Assembly (NCBI RefSeq): GCF_010894435.1
Contig: NZ_JAAIXZ010000008.1
Coordinates: forward strand, 372,001-436,000
Length of the DNA stretch: 64,000 nt
Source of the DNA: Pyxidicoccus trucidator
Lineage (GTDB): Bacteria; Myxococcota; Myxococcia; Myxococcales; Myxococcaceae
Reading direction: 5' to 3'
Below are positions 9,935 to 18,167 of this stretch, piece after piece (positions within the stretch are counted from its first letter, which is position 1; each line of letters begins with the position of its first letter). Both the position numbers and the translations under genes were made by a program. The notes below the pieces were generated by a model. The model worked only from the letters and a program-made list of their open reading frames with translations. It was not told the origin of the DNA and did no database searches.

Positions 9935-12040
9935 ATGGCGAGCGGGCGTGCACACCTTTCCGGCTTGAAAGTGTCCGCCGTCAATCCCATCCAGGCGCTC
10001 TCGGAGCTCCTCCAGGAAGAGCGCGAGCGCGTGGCTCGCTTGTGGGCGAAGCGCCTGCGCACCGAGACGTATGAGGTGGACATCCCGGGCCGCGACTTGC
10101 GCGCTCCGCTGCGGCAGCTGCTGGACGAGCTGGTCCGGCTGCTGAGGGACAGGGGGGACGACGCGGTGCGGCTGTGGTCGGAGGTGGTGCGCTCGCACGG
10201 CGCCTACCGCTACAGCCAGAACTTCGAGCCCGAGGACCTGACGCGCGAGTTCAAGTCCCTGGAGGCGGTGCTGCTGCACGTGTACGGGCGCCGCAACGGG
10301 GGACAGATAGAGCCCGAGGTGGCGGAGCTCATCTCCGAGCTGGTGTGGGAGGCGGACGCGTCCGCGCAGGCCTCCTATGCGCGGGTGCTGAAGACGGAGG
10401 AGGTGCGCTTCCGCGAAGCGGCGGTGATGGAGTCGGTGCTCAATCAGGTGGACGTGGGCATCCTGCTCGCGGAGGTGGACGGCACCGTGTCGTTCGCCAC
10501 GCCGCCGGTGAGCCGGCTGATGGGGCTGCCCATGCGCGCGGTGGTGGGGGCGCGGGCGGCCAACACGCTCAGCCCCGTGCTGTCGCAGGTGAACGCGCGC
10601 CACCTGACGGGAGAGCCGTTCAAGGTGGCGGACATGCCCTTCCTGCGCGCACTCAAGGAGAAGGGGGCGGTGCGCGGGGTGATGATGGTGGTGGAGCGCC
10701 CCATCGGCGGCGAGGCCACGCTGGAGCTGAGCGCCACGCCCGTGTGGGAGGAGGAGGGCGAGCTGGCCGGCGCCATCCAGACGTTCACCGACCGCACCGA
10801 GGCGGTGAACAAGACGAAGGCGCTGCAGAGCGCGCACGGCGAGCTGCGGCGGCTGCAGGGGCGGCTGTTGCAGCGCACCCGCCAGCAGGCGCTGGGGCAG
10901 CTGGCCAGCGGCGCGGCGCATGCGCTCAACAACTTCCTCAACGTGCTGCGGCTGCGCATCACCCTCTTGCAACGCGAGTTCAAGGCCGAGCACCTGGAGT
11001 CGCTCGACAAGACGGTGGGGCAGATTGGCGAGCTGGTGGCGCGGCTGCAGGAGTTCAACGTGCAGCGCACCCAGGAGCAGCCCACGGACGTGCCCGTGGA
11101 CCAGACGGTGCGCGAGGCGCTGGAGCTGGCGCGCGGCGAGCTGGAGCAGCGCGAGCACCCGGTCCATGTGGACCTGGACCTCGGGAGCCCGGGGCAGGTG
11201 CGGGCGGACGCGGGCTTCTTCCGCGAGCTCATCGTGAACCTGCTGCTGTCGGCGAGAGACCGCATGGAGGGCGGCGGCCGGCTGCGCGTCACCACCCGCG
11301 CGAGTGGCGAGCCGTGGCTGACGCTGCGAATCGAGGACGAGGGCCCGCCGTACGCGGTGGAGGAGCTGACGCAGCTGTTCGACCCGCTGCGGCGGGACGC
11401 GGGGGCGCCGCAGCTCTCGCTGTACCTGGCCGTGGCGCGCGCGCAGGTGCAGCGCTGGGGTGGCGAGCTGACAGCGGAGAACAGCAGCACGGGGGCGGGG
11501 GCGGCCTTCGTGGTGCGGCTGCCGCGCGTGCATGCCGCGGTCGCCGAGGCGCCCCGCACGGAGGCGTCGCGCGCGGAGGTGACTCGGCCGGAGGCGCCCC
11601 GGCGCTTCCAGCAGACGCGCCGCGTGCTGGTGGTGGACGACGACCTGGACAACGCGAGGATGATGGCCGAGGTGCTGGGCGAGGAGGGCTACGAGGTGCA
11701 GGTGGCCAACAGCCCGGAGGTGGCGCTGGGGATATGGGACCGGCGCCGCTTCGACGCCGCGCTGCTGGATGCCGTCATGCCGGAGATGAGCGGCTGGGAG
11801 CTGGCGCGCGTGCTGCGCGAGAAGACGCCCCAGGCCTTGCTGGCCATCGTCACCGGCATGGATGTGCGTGGGCAGAACCGCGCGAACCTGGCGCTGGTGG
11901 ACGCGGTGTTCCGCAAGCCCATCGACGTGGGCGCGCTGGACGACTTCCTCGGACAGTCGGATGGGGGCGCGGGCGAGGGTGGAGCCACCGGAGAAACGGG
12001 CCCGGGGGCGGACGCGGACCCCGCGGGGACTCAGCACTGA
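9935..12040 (+). CDS. Hybrid histidine kinase with C-terminal receiver; degenerate ATPase domain
   Basis: A 701-residue cytosolic sensor. In order: an RsbRD-like helical N-domain (about 10-150), a PAS domain (about 160-290), a coiled coil, a HisKA-like dimer helix with His about 329 in 'GAAHALNNFL', an ATPase region (about 415-530) and a receiver (about 563-690). The receiver is intact: acidic 'DDD' near 568-570, phospho-acceptor Asp about 612 ('LLDAVMPEMSG') and Lys about 661 ('FRKP'). The ATPase region is degenerate: the G1 box reads 'IEDEGPPYAVEEL' where DxGxG is expected, and no second glycine box is clear. The start is uncertain (ATG 9887, ATG 9935 or GTG 9968). No transmembrane segment is seen. 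Confidence 0.85.
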   Translation: MASGRAHLSGLKVSAVNPIQALSELLQEERERVARLWAKRLRTETYEVDIPGRDLRAPLRQLLDELVRLLRDRGDDAVRLWSEVVRSHGAYRYSQNFEPEDLTREFKSLEAVLLHVYGRRNGGQIEPEVAELISELVWEADASAQASYARVLKTEEVRFREAAVMESVLNQVDVGILLAEVDGTVSFATPPVSRLMGLPMRAVVGARAANTLSPVLSQVNARHLTGEPFKVADMPFLRALKEKGAVRGVMMVVERPIGGEATLELSATPVWEEEGELAGAIQTFTDRTEAVNKTKALQSAHGELRRLQGRLLQRTRQQALGQLASGAAHALNNFLNVLRLRITLLQREFKAEHLESLDKTVGQIGELVARLQEFNVQRTQEQPTDVPVDQTVREALELARGELEQREHPVHVDLDLGSPGQVRADAGFFRELIVNLLLSARDRMEGGGRLRVTTRASGEPWLTLRIEDEGPPYAVEELTQLFDPLRRDAGAPQLSLYLAVARAQVQRWGGELTAENSSTGAGAAFVVRLPRVHAAVAEAPRTEASRAEVTRPEAPRRFQQTRRVLVVDDDLDNARMMAEVLGEEGYEVQVANSPEVALGIWDRRRFDAALLDAVMPEMSGWELARVLREKTPQALLAIVTGMDVRGQNRANLALVDAVFRKPIDVGALDDFLGQSDGGAGEGGATGETGPGADADPAGTQH

Positions 12041-12048
12041 GGTTCGCC

Positions 12049-12867
12049 TCACTCCCGCAGTCGCGAGCGGGCGCCGGGCGACAGCCGGAGGAGCTCGGGC
12101 GGGGACTTGAGGCGGCGCCGCAGCGTTGGCTCGACGCGCTCGCTCCAGTCCGGGGAGACGGTGAGCCGTGACAGGCGCTCCTGGAGGGCCTCCGGGCCGG
12201 GCGCGGCTGAGAGCCAGACGAAGACGTGCTCGCCTTCCCGGACGGGCAGCCTGGCGAAGGTGTTGGGGCTGTACTCCGTCTGGAAGTACCCCGAGACGAG
12301 AAGGCCGGCGGCCTCCAGCGCGGGCTTCACGTCCTGCTCGAAGAAGCGCACGAAGGCTTCATCCACCGGGGCCTCGAGGGAATACACCGTGGCGATGACG
12401 ACGCTCCTGGGGAGGGCGGTGGCTCCCACCGGGGGACGCGCGGCGAGGTGCCGTCCGAAGTCGGAGTCGGAGCGGCAGGGCTTGAGCAGCAGCACGTTGG
12501 ACGCGTCAATCATGGTGCCATTCGCCGTCTCGCGGTTCGCCTTCCAGATGGGGCCTCCGTAGAAGTCGGTGAGTCCCTGGTGCCGCGAGCCCATGTCGGA
12601 GAAGCCGCGGAGCCAGACGAAGCGGTCCGGCCGGTCGAGGTCCCGGAACTGACCTGGGATGGGCATGCCGACGGCCTCCTGGCCTTCGATGAACTCGCGC
12701 TCGAAGAGGTCCACCAGCGTGTCTCGCTGGCCGGGCTTCAGCGTGTACTGCCGGAGCTCGATGATGGGGCAGCAGGACTCGGTGGGGTTCGTGGGCATGG
12801 GAGGTGTCCCCGCGCAGGCCAGGGTGAGCAGCAGGAGTGCGTGTGCGAAGTTCGGGGGCCGTGGCAT
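12049..12867 (-). CDS. NIPSNAP-family lipoprotein or secreted protein
   Basis: A 272-residue protein. A short signal peptide ends in 'LTLACAG', so lipidation at Cys 18 is possible though the lipobox is imperfect. 'IIELRQYTLKPGQRDTLVDLF' after it is the NIPSNAP (dimeric alpha/beta barrel) signature. A second, weaker barrel half follows from about residue 140 ('SVVIATVYSLEAPVDEAFVRFF'), as in tandem NIPSNAP proteins. The role of these proteins in bacteria is not defined. It is divergently transcribed from a MocR-type regulator 98 bases away with repeat half-sites between them, so it is a candidate target of that regulator. Confidence 0.85.
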   Translation of the reverse strand: MPRPPNFAHALLLLTLACAGTPPMPTNPTESCCPIIELRQYTLKPGQRDTLVDLFEREFIEGQEAVGMPIPGQFRDLDRPDRFVWLRGFSDMGSRHQGLTDFYGGPIWKANRETANGTMIDASNVLLLKPCRSDSDFGRHLAARPPVGATALPRSVVIATVYSLEAPVDEAFVRFFEQDVKPALEAAGLLVSGYFQTEYSPNTFARLPVREGEHVFVWLSAAPGPEALQERLSRLTVSPDWSERVEPTLRRRLKSPPELLRLSPGARSRLRE

Positions 12868-12907
12868 GTCGTTCCTCGTCGGGGCTGGCGCGCAATCTCC
12901 CTTCTGG

Positions 12908-12959
12908 AGTGGTCACCCTCAATGACCGCTTTGGCCGGTTCTTCCATGACCACTATCCT
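12908..12959. promoter_or_regulatory. Candidate MocR operator and promoter
   Basis: A perfect 8-bp inverted repeat AGTGGTCA/TGACCACT lies at 12908-12915 and 12947-12954, with an extra TGACC at 12923-12927. The two TGACC copies are 24 bases apart, similar to the direct-repeat operators used by GabR/MocR regulators. TTGGCC (12931-12936), a 17-base spacer and TATCCT (12954-12959) form a possible plus-strand promoter, whose transcription start would fall close to the ATG at 12966 (a leaderless message). All of this is inferred from base patterns. Confidence 0.4.
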
Positions 12960-12965
12960 GGGGGT

Positions 12966-14453
12966 ATGAAGAAGGCTCCGACGGGCATCCTGCCCATCCT
13001 CTCGGTGGACCGCCGCTCGCCCCTGCCGCTGTACCGGCAGATCTACGAGGGCTATCGCGAGGCCATCGTCGACCGCCGGCTGCGCGCGGGAGAGCGGCTG
13101 CCGTCGACACGGAGCCTGGCCACGGAGCTGGGCATCTCCCGCATCCCCATCCTGGGTGCGTTCGAGCAGCTCCTGGCCGAGGGCTACTTCGAGAGCCGCG
13201 TGGGCGCGGGGACCTTCGTGGCCCACTCGCTCCCCGACGAGGCGCCCCTGCCCGACGCGCGCTCCACCTCGCGGAGCACCGCAGGTCGACCCGGTCGGCG
13301 CGTCCTCTCCGAGGCGAGTGCCGTCCTCGGAGACGGAATCACGCCCGAGCCGTGGCACGGAGGCTGGGGCGCGTTCCGCGTGAGTCAGCCCGCGGTGGAC
13401 CACTTCCCCTTCCAGGTCTGGTCGGCGCTGCTGGCGCGGCACTCGCGAAACCCCACCCGGAGCCTGCTCACCTACGGCGACCCCATGGGCCACCGGCCTT
13501 TTCGCGAGGCGCTCGCCGCGTACCTGCGCACGTCGCGCGCTGTGCGGTGCGAGGCGGAGCAGATCATGGTGGTGAGCGGCTCGCAGCAGGCGCTGGAGCT
13601 GTCGGCCCGCGTGTTGTTGGACTCGCGCAGCCCGGTCTGGGTGGAAGAGCCGGGCTACGCCGGGGCGAAGGATGTGCTCACCCTGGCGGGCGCCCGGATG
13701 GTGCCCGTCCCGGTCGACGACGAGGGGCTGGATGTGAGCGCGGGCATCGAGCGCTGCCCGAATGCGCGGGCCGTGTACGTCACGCCGTCGCACCAGTATC
13801 CGCTCGGGGGCACGCTGAGCGCGTCGCGTCGGCTTCAGCTCCTCGACTGGGCTCAGCGGAGCGGGGCGTGGATTCTCGAGGACGACTACGACAGCGAGTA
13901 CCGCTACGAGAGCCTTCCCGTGTCGGCGCTGCAGGGGCTGGATAGGGACTCGCGCGTCATCTACATCGGGACGTTCAGCAAGGTGCTCTTTCCCGCGCTG
14001 CGCATCGGCTACATGGTGCTGCCGGCGGACCTCGTGCCGCGCTTCGTCCGGGTGCGCGACGCGATGGACATCTTCCCGCCGACGCTCTTCCAGGCGGCGC
14101 TGACGGACTTCCTCACCGAGGGACACTTCGCGCGCCACCTGCGGAAGATGCGGCAGCTCTATCGCGAGCGGCGGACGACGCTCGTGGAGTCTCTCTCGAA
14201 GGAGCTGGGCGACACGGTGCGGGTGCTCGGTGCGCAGGCGGGAATGCACCTGGTGGCGGAGCTGCCGAAGCGGCTCAGGGACAGGCCGCTTTCAGAGCGC
14301 GCCGCGAAGGAGGGCATCTGGGCCATGCCGCTGTCCGCCTGCTACCTGGAGGAGGCGTCACGACAGGGACTCGTCCTGGGGTACGGAGGGACGGAGGCCG
14401 CGCGCATCCCGGAAGCGGTGAGACGGCTTCGCAAGGCCTTCCGCACGGGGTGA
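12966..14453 (+). CDS. MocR/GabR-type regulator (GntR HTH fused to aminotransferase fold)
   Basis: A 495-residue protein. Residues about 15-85 are a GntR winged helix ('LPLYRQIYEGYREAI', 'LPSTRSLATELGISR'). Residues about 125-490 are a fold-type I aminotransferase domain with the PLP-binding Lys about 339 in 'GTFSKVLFPALRIGY' and the Asp/Tyr pocket in 'EDDYDSEYRY'. Such proteins bind DNA and sense PLP adducts of an amino compound; catalysis is usually lost. It is divergent from the NIPSNAP gene, with repeat half-sites in the 98-base gap, so autoregulation and control of that gene are likely. The effector is unknown. Confidence 0.92.
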   Translation: MKKAPTGILPILSVDRRSPLPLYRQIYEGYREAIVDRRLRAGERLPSTRSLATELGISRIPILGAFEQLLAEGYFESRVGAGTFVAHSLPDEAPLPDARSTSRSTAGRPGRRVLSEASAVLGDGITPEPWHGGWGAFRVSQPAVDHFPFQVWSALLARHSRNPTRSLLTYGDPMGHRPFREALAAYLRTSRAVRCEAEQIMVVSGSQQALELSARVLLDSRSPVWVEEPGYAGAKDVLTLAGARMVPVPVDDEGLDVSAGIERCPNARAVYVTPSHQYPLGGTLSASRRLQLLDWAQRSGAWILEDDYDSEYRYESLPVSALQGLDRDSRVIYIGTFSKVLFPALRIGYMVLPADLVPRFVRVRDAMDIFPPTLFQAALTDFLTEGHFARHLRKMRQLYRERRTTLVESLSKELGDTVRVLGAQAGMHLVAELPKRLRDRPLSERAAKEGIWAMPLSACYLEEASRQGLVLGYGGTEAARIPEAVRRLRKAFRTG

Positions 14454-14567
14454 CCTGGGAGCGCGTAGCGCAGCGGGCCGGGGCACCTGTGCGGCAACAC
14501 GCATTTCCCCGCCCTGTCACAAGGGTGTCACAAGGAGCGAATAGACTGTGCGGCGTGGGAGGTGACC

Positions 14568-14879
14568 ATGACGTGGGTGCTCCAAGCGGCAGTCGTGCTG
14601 GCAGTCCCGTTGACTCTCCTCGGCGCCGTCAGGACAGGCGTCTACCTTCACCGGAAGGCCCAGGAGAGCAGGCGGGCCTCCGCGGCAACGGCCATCGACC
14701 TCCAGCTCAGCAGCATGCCCGGCATCAGCGAGTTCAAGGGCTGGTGGGGGGACCAGGTCGACGGCTTCAGGGACTGGTTGGCGGACCAGGTTGACGGAAC
14801 GTCGAGCGGCGACAGCTCCTCGAGCGGTGAGGCTTCATTCGACGGGCATGGAGACGCGTCCGCTACGGGCACTGACTGA
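14568..14879 (+). CDS. Small single-span membrane protein, hypothetical
   Basis: A 103-residue protein with an N-terminal hydrophobic segment (about residues 3-24, 'VVLAVPLTLLGAV') and a soluble acidic tail. The middle holds a short internal repeat, 'WWGDQVDGF' then 'WLADQVDGT'. The C-terminal 30 residues are Ser/Gly/Asp-rich and look disordered. A GGGAGG stands six bases before the ATG, which supports real translation and this start. I do not recognise a family. Confidence 0.6.
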   Translation: MTWVLQAAVVLAVPLTLLGAVRTGVYLHRKAQESRRASAATAIDLQLSSMPGISEFKGWWGDQVDGFRDWLADQVDGTSSGDSSSSGEASFDGHGDASATGTD

Positions 14880-14945
14880 GCGCCAGCGCCCCGGCGCTGA
14901 CAGCGGGATTTGGGCCCGCCGGGATGGGGCACTAGATTCGCGCGG

Positions 14946-16205
14946 GTGAGCTCCCCCCATGAACTGGAGCGCGTCCGCCGGAAGGTGGAGGCGGGAGATG
15001 TCCTCGGCGACGCGGAGCTGGAATTGCTGCGCGCGGAGGCCCGGCGGACTCCGGGCCCCTCGCCGAGGCTGGCGGTGGCCCATGCGCTCATCAACGCGGG
15101 CGCCGAGCGCGAGGCCCTGCCGCTGCTGGAGACGCTCCGCCGCGACTTCCCCCGGGACGTGCCGGTGCGCCTGGGGCTGGCGCGCGCGCTCCTCGGCCTG
15201 GAGCGCCACGGCGACGCGGAGGCGCTGCTGCGCGAGGTGCAGGCGCAGGAGCCAAGCGACCCGGAGGTCCTCAAGGTGCTCGCGGTGCTGGGCCTGCGGC
15301 GCGGCGAAGCCGACAAGGCCCGCGCGTATATAAAGGAGGCGCTCTCCAGGGACCCCTTCGACGACGAGGCGCGGCTGCTGAAGGAGGAGCTGGAGTCCGC
15401 CGACCTCCCACCTCCGCCTACTCCCCAGGAGCAGGTGCTGCGCCCGGAGTTCACCGCCGCGCTGGCGGCGGCGCTGGGCCGGGCCCGGGTCGCCTTCCGG
15501 CGGCAGGGGAAGGACCTGCTGGTGAAGCTCGCCTCGGGCGGGGTGGGGCGCGTGGACGTGGGCTCGCTGTACGCGGCGTGGTGTGAGGTCTCGGGCACGG
15601 AGGGCCTCACCGCGTACGTGGACGCGTTGGCGGCACGGCTGGGAGGACTGTCCTCGGGCCTGAGCGCGGAGGGCGCGGCGCTGGAGTCACGGCTGCGCCC
15701 GGTGCTGCGGCCCGCGGGCTTTGTCGCCCGGGCGGTGGGCGCGCTGCACCGTCCAGGCCCCGCGGGCCTGGAGGTCTTCTACGTGCTGGAGGACGCAGAC
15801 TTCGTGCGCTACCTGCCGGAGTCCGCACTGGCTCCCGCCGGGCTGTCCGCGGAGGCGGTGGACGCGGCGGCGTGGCGCAACCTGGAGGCGGGCCCCACGC
15901 TGGTGCGGCCTGTCGTCATCGACCAGGGGGAGGTCCGGCTGGCGGAGACCTTCTCCGGACTGTGGGCGGTGGCGGAGGGCGACGGCCACGACGGAGCGCG
16001 CCTGCTCACCGCGTCGCAGCGGCGCCGGTTGGTGGAGGAAGCGGGCGATGCGCCGCTGTGTGTGGCGCTGGGCCGGAGGGAGCTGGCGCTCGTGTGCCGC
16101 GAGTCGGACGCGGCCGCGCGCGAGGCGCTGGAGCGGCTGGTGCCCGCGCTGGATGGGATTCCCGGCGTCTTCCGCCTCACCGCCGAGGGCCTCTCCGTCG
16201 CGTGA
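14946..16205 (+). CDS. TPR protein with C-terminal DUF1444-like domain
   Basis: A 419-residue cytosolic protein. Residues about 40-155 form two to three TPR-like helical hairpins ('ALPLLETLRRDFPRDVPVRL', 'HGDAEALLREVQAQEPSDPE'). The C-terminal 270 residues resemble DUF1444/YtpQ: 'LRPVLRP', 'VFYVLEDADFVRYLPES', 'AWRNL' and a closing 'GRRELALV'. That relation is from memory and moderate. A GTG at 14946 is taken as start because the coding pattern begins there; the frame is open 12 codons further upstream without a start supported by a ribosome-binding site. Function unknown. Confidence 0.72.
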   Translation: MSSPHELERVRRKVEAGDVLGDAELELLRAEARRTPGPSPRLAVAHALINAGAEREALPLLETLRRDFPRDVPVRLGLARALLGLERHGDAEALLREVQAQEPSDPEVLKVLAVLGLRRGEADKARAYIKEALSRDPFDDEARLLKEELESADLPPPPTPQEQVLRPEFTAALAAALGRARVAFRRQGKDLLVKLASGGVGRVDVGSLYAAWCEVSGTEGLTAYVDALAARLGGLSSGLSAEGAALESRLRPVLRPAGFVARAVGALHRPGPAGLEVFYVLEDADFVRYLPESALAPAGLSAEAVDAAAWRNLEAGPTLVRPVVIDQGEVRLAETFSGLWAVAEGDGHDGARLLTASQRRRLVEEAGDAPLCVALGRRELALVCRESDAAAREALERLVPALDGIPGVFRLTAEGLSVA

Positions 16206-16214
16206 GGCGCGGCG

Positions 16215-16829
16215 TCAGCCCGCGGTGGCCGTGGGCAGGGTGTCCACGAAGAGCACCTCGCGGTAGCCGAGGGTGAGCAGCAGGCCCCGCAGCGAGCGCT
16301 CCGCGGAGTCCCGGGCGCGCTTGCGGAGGCGTGAATCCGCGCGCACCTCCTGTTCGAAGGCGAGGCGGGCCTTCTCCAGCAACTGCGCCGTCTGCGCGCT
16401 GTCCAGGTTGGAGTCGATGACCTCCGTCTCGCCGGGGCGCAGCTCCACCTTCACCTCCAGCGGCGGCAGCACCACGTACACGCGGGTGCCGGCCACCTGG
16501 AGGTGGGACGCGTCGAAGCGCTGGAAGTCGAAGCCCAGGTGCGCGTCCGCGAAGACGATGGCGCGGCCATGCGGGTTCTCGATGGCGTGCCGTGCCCAGA
16601 TGAGCACGTCCTTCCACAGCACGTCGGTGGCCTGCGGCTCGGGCGTGAAGGCCACCTTCTTGTAGAGGGCGACGTCGAGCGTCTCCAGCCGGGCCACGTC
16701 GCGCATCTGCTGCACCACGGCCGGCGTGTCCGGCAGCAGGGTGGGCGGCGGGCGGAGGAGCAGCCAGGCGCCCAGTGCTCCGAGCGCGGCACCCAGGATG
16801 ACGGTGAGGACTCGTGACAGGTGCGCCAT
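16215..16829 (-). CDS. DUF4230 protein, membrane-anchored
   Basis: A 204-residue protein with an N-terminal transmembrane segment (about 5-25) and an outside domain. 'VVQQMRDVARLETLDVALYKKV' marks DUF4230, a family of unknown function related to prohibitin-like or stress proteins in structure predictions. A GGAGG lies 11 bases before the ATG at 16829. It is convergent with the TPR gene (9 bases between stops) and divergent from the 2OG oxygenase gene at 16914. Confidence 0.85.
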   Translation of the reverse strand: MAHLSRVLTVILGAALGALGAWLLLRPPPTLLPDTPAVVQQMRDVARLETLDVALYKKVAFTPEPQATDVLWKDVLIWARHAIENPHGRAIVFADAHLGFDFQRFDASHLQVAGTRVYVVLPPLEVKVELRPGETEVIDSNLDSAQTAQLLEKARLAFEQEVRADSRLRKRARDSAERSLRGLLLTLGYREVLFVDTLPTATAG

Positions 16830-16913
16830 GGGGGCAGTGTACCTCCTTCCCTGGAGCGGGAGTCTGGGGCACGGTGCGCGGGTGTGCGCGGCGTGTGTCG
16901 TGGAGGAAGCAGT

Positions 16914-17516
16914 GTGGAGCTGACGGACGACGAGGTCGAAGCGCTGGGGACGCGGGGATATTTCCTCCGCGCCGCGTTCCTGGGCGAGGCGCGGGCGCGC
17001 GCGGTGCGGGACGAGGCCCTGGCGCGCGTGGACGCCGGAGGGCTGAGGCCCGCGGGCATCCGGCGCGGCGCGGACCACGCCCGGGACACGACGGTGCGTG
17101 GAGACCTCATCGACTGGGTGCGGCCGGAGCCGGGCACACCGCTGGGCGCGCTGTGGGACGCCTTCCGCGAGCTGGGCGAGGCGCTGTCCTCGGGCGCGTA
17201 CCTGGGGCTGGGGCGCTTCGATTTGCAGCTCGCCTGCTACCCGGGCGGAGGAGCCCACTACGCTCGCCACCGCGACGCCTTCCCCGGGCAGTCCAACCGA
17301 CGGGTCACGGCCATCTGGTACGCCAACGCCGGCTGGGCATCGGCGCACGGGGGCGTGCTGCGGCTGTACCCCGAGGATACTGCGCCCGTGGACGTGGAGC
17401 CGTCGCTGGACCGGCTGGTGGTGTTCCTCAGCGAGCAGGTCGAGCACGAGGTGCTGCCCGCCTTCGCCCCACGCCTTGCGCTCACCGCCTGGTACTACGG
17501 ACGGGACGCGGGCTGA
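16914..17516 (+). CDS. 2-oxoglutarate/Fe(II) oxygenase, prolyl 4-hydroxylase-like
   Basis: A 200-residue double-stranded beta-helix enzyme. The iron motif HxD is in 'YARHRDAF', the distal His in 'VEHEVLPAF' and the 2-oxoglutarate Arg in 'RLALTAWYYG'. It resembles EGLN/P4H-like bacterial hydroxylases of about 200 residues; the target (a protein side chain or small molecule) is unknown. The GTG at 16914 follows GGAGGAAG with about five bases spacing, which decides the start over an upstream in-frame ATG. It converges on the XRE-cupin gene. Confidence 0.88.
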   Translation: MELTDDEVEALGTRGYFLRAAFLGEARARAVRDEALARVDAGGLRPAGIRRGADHARDTTVRGDLIDWVRPEPGTPLGALWDAFRELGEALSSGAYLGLGRFDLQLACYPGGGAHYARHRDAFPGQSNRRVTAIWYANAGWASAHGGVLRLYPEDTAPVDVEPSLDRLVVFLSEQVEHEVLPAFAPRLALTAWYYGRDAG

Positions 17517-17523
17517 CGCCAGC

Positions 17524-18081
17524 TCACATCGCGGGCGCCAGCAGGACGACGGAGTAGCCCACGGACGTCTTGTTGCCGGGGTTCTCGTACGAGTGCTTCT
17601 GGTCGCCCCGGAAGACGACGACGTCGCCGGGCTGGAGGTGGAAGCGCTCGCCGCTGGCGATGAGCAGCAGCTCGCCGGACTCGCAGGCGAGGTACTCGCG
17701 GGTGCCGGGCGTGTGGGGCACGCCGGTGATGCGCACCTGGGGCGGCAGCTCCATCCGGTCGAACTCCATGCCGGGCAGCGGGTCGGGCAGCAGCTTGCGC
17801 AGCAGGCCCGCGCCGCGCATTCGGACGGGGAGGCTGGCGCGAGGGTAGTGGCGGGCGCTCGCCCGGGGCTTCGCGATGAGCTCCTCCAGCGACACCTGCA
17901 GTGCCCCGGCCACGCGGTGCAGCACGGACAGCGTGGGGTTGGCCGCGCCCGACTCGAGGTTGGCCCACGTGGCGCGAGGCACGCCCGCCAGCTTCGCGAG
18001 CTGGGCCTGCGTGGCCCCGCGCGTCTCGCGCAGCGTCCGGATGTTGCGCGCCAGCCTGTCCGGCAGGTCTTCGTCGCTCAT
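17524..18081 (-). CDS. XRE-family regulator with C-terminal cupin
   Basis: A 185-residue transcription factor. Residues about 8-65 are an XRE helix-turn-helix ('ATQAQLAKLAGVPRATWANLE'). Residues about 110-183 are a cupin sensor ('GELLLIASGERFHLQPGDVVVF', 'HSYENPG'). Members of this group repress nearby metabolic genes and sense a small ligand. The ATG at 18081 directly abuts a palindrome, so the gene may be autoregulated. A start 13 codons upstream is possible but would place the palindrome inside the coding region. It is divergent from the SDR/queA-like operon, its most likely target. Confidence 0.9.
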   Translation of the reverse strand: MSDEDLPDRLARNIRTLRETRGATQAQLAKLAGVPRATWANLESGAANPTLSVLHRVAGALQVSLEELIAKPRASARHYPRASLPVRMRGAGLLRKLLPDPLPGMEFDRMELPPQVRITGVPHTPGTREYLACESGELLLIASGERFHLQPGDVVVFRGDQKHSYENPGNKTSVGYSVVLLAPAM

Positions 18082-18124
18082 GGGATTGGCAATCTGCCAA
18101 GGCATTGGCGCCCGTGCCAATCCC
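18082..18124. promoter_or_regulatory. Paired palindromes, candidate XRE-cupin operators
   Basis: Outer perfect inverted repeat: GGGATTGGCA (18082-18091) with TGCCAATCCC (18115-18124). Inside are two smaller palindromes sharing the same half-site: TTGGCA-N3-TGCCAA (18086-18100) and ATTGGC-N6-GCCAAT (18104-18121). Four TTGGC/GCCAA half-sites in 40 bases, between a divergent regulator and its neighbour, are typical of cooperative repressor binding. This is pattern evidence only. Confidence 0.6.
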
Positions 18125-18167
18125 TAATCGCGAGGCGTGTATCCCTCCTGGCAAGGAGAACACACGC

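Noticed and set aside
10174..12171. A 665-codon plus-strand frame over the hybrid kinase
   Set aside because: Same-strand shadow in another frame; composition is Gly/Ala/Arg only.
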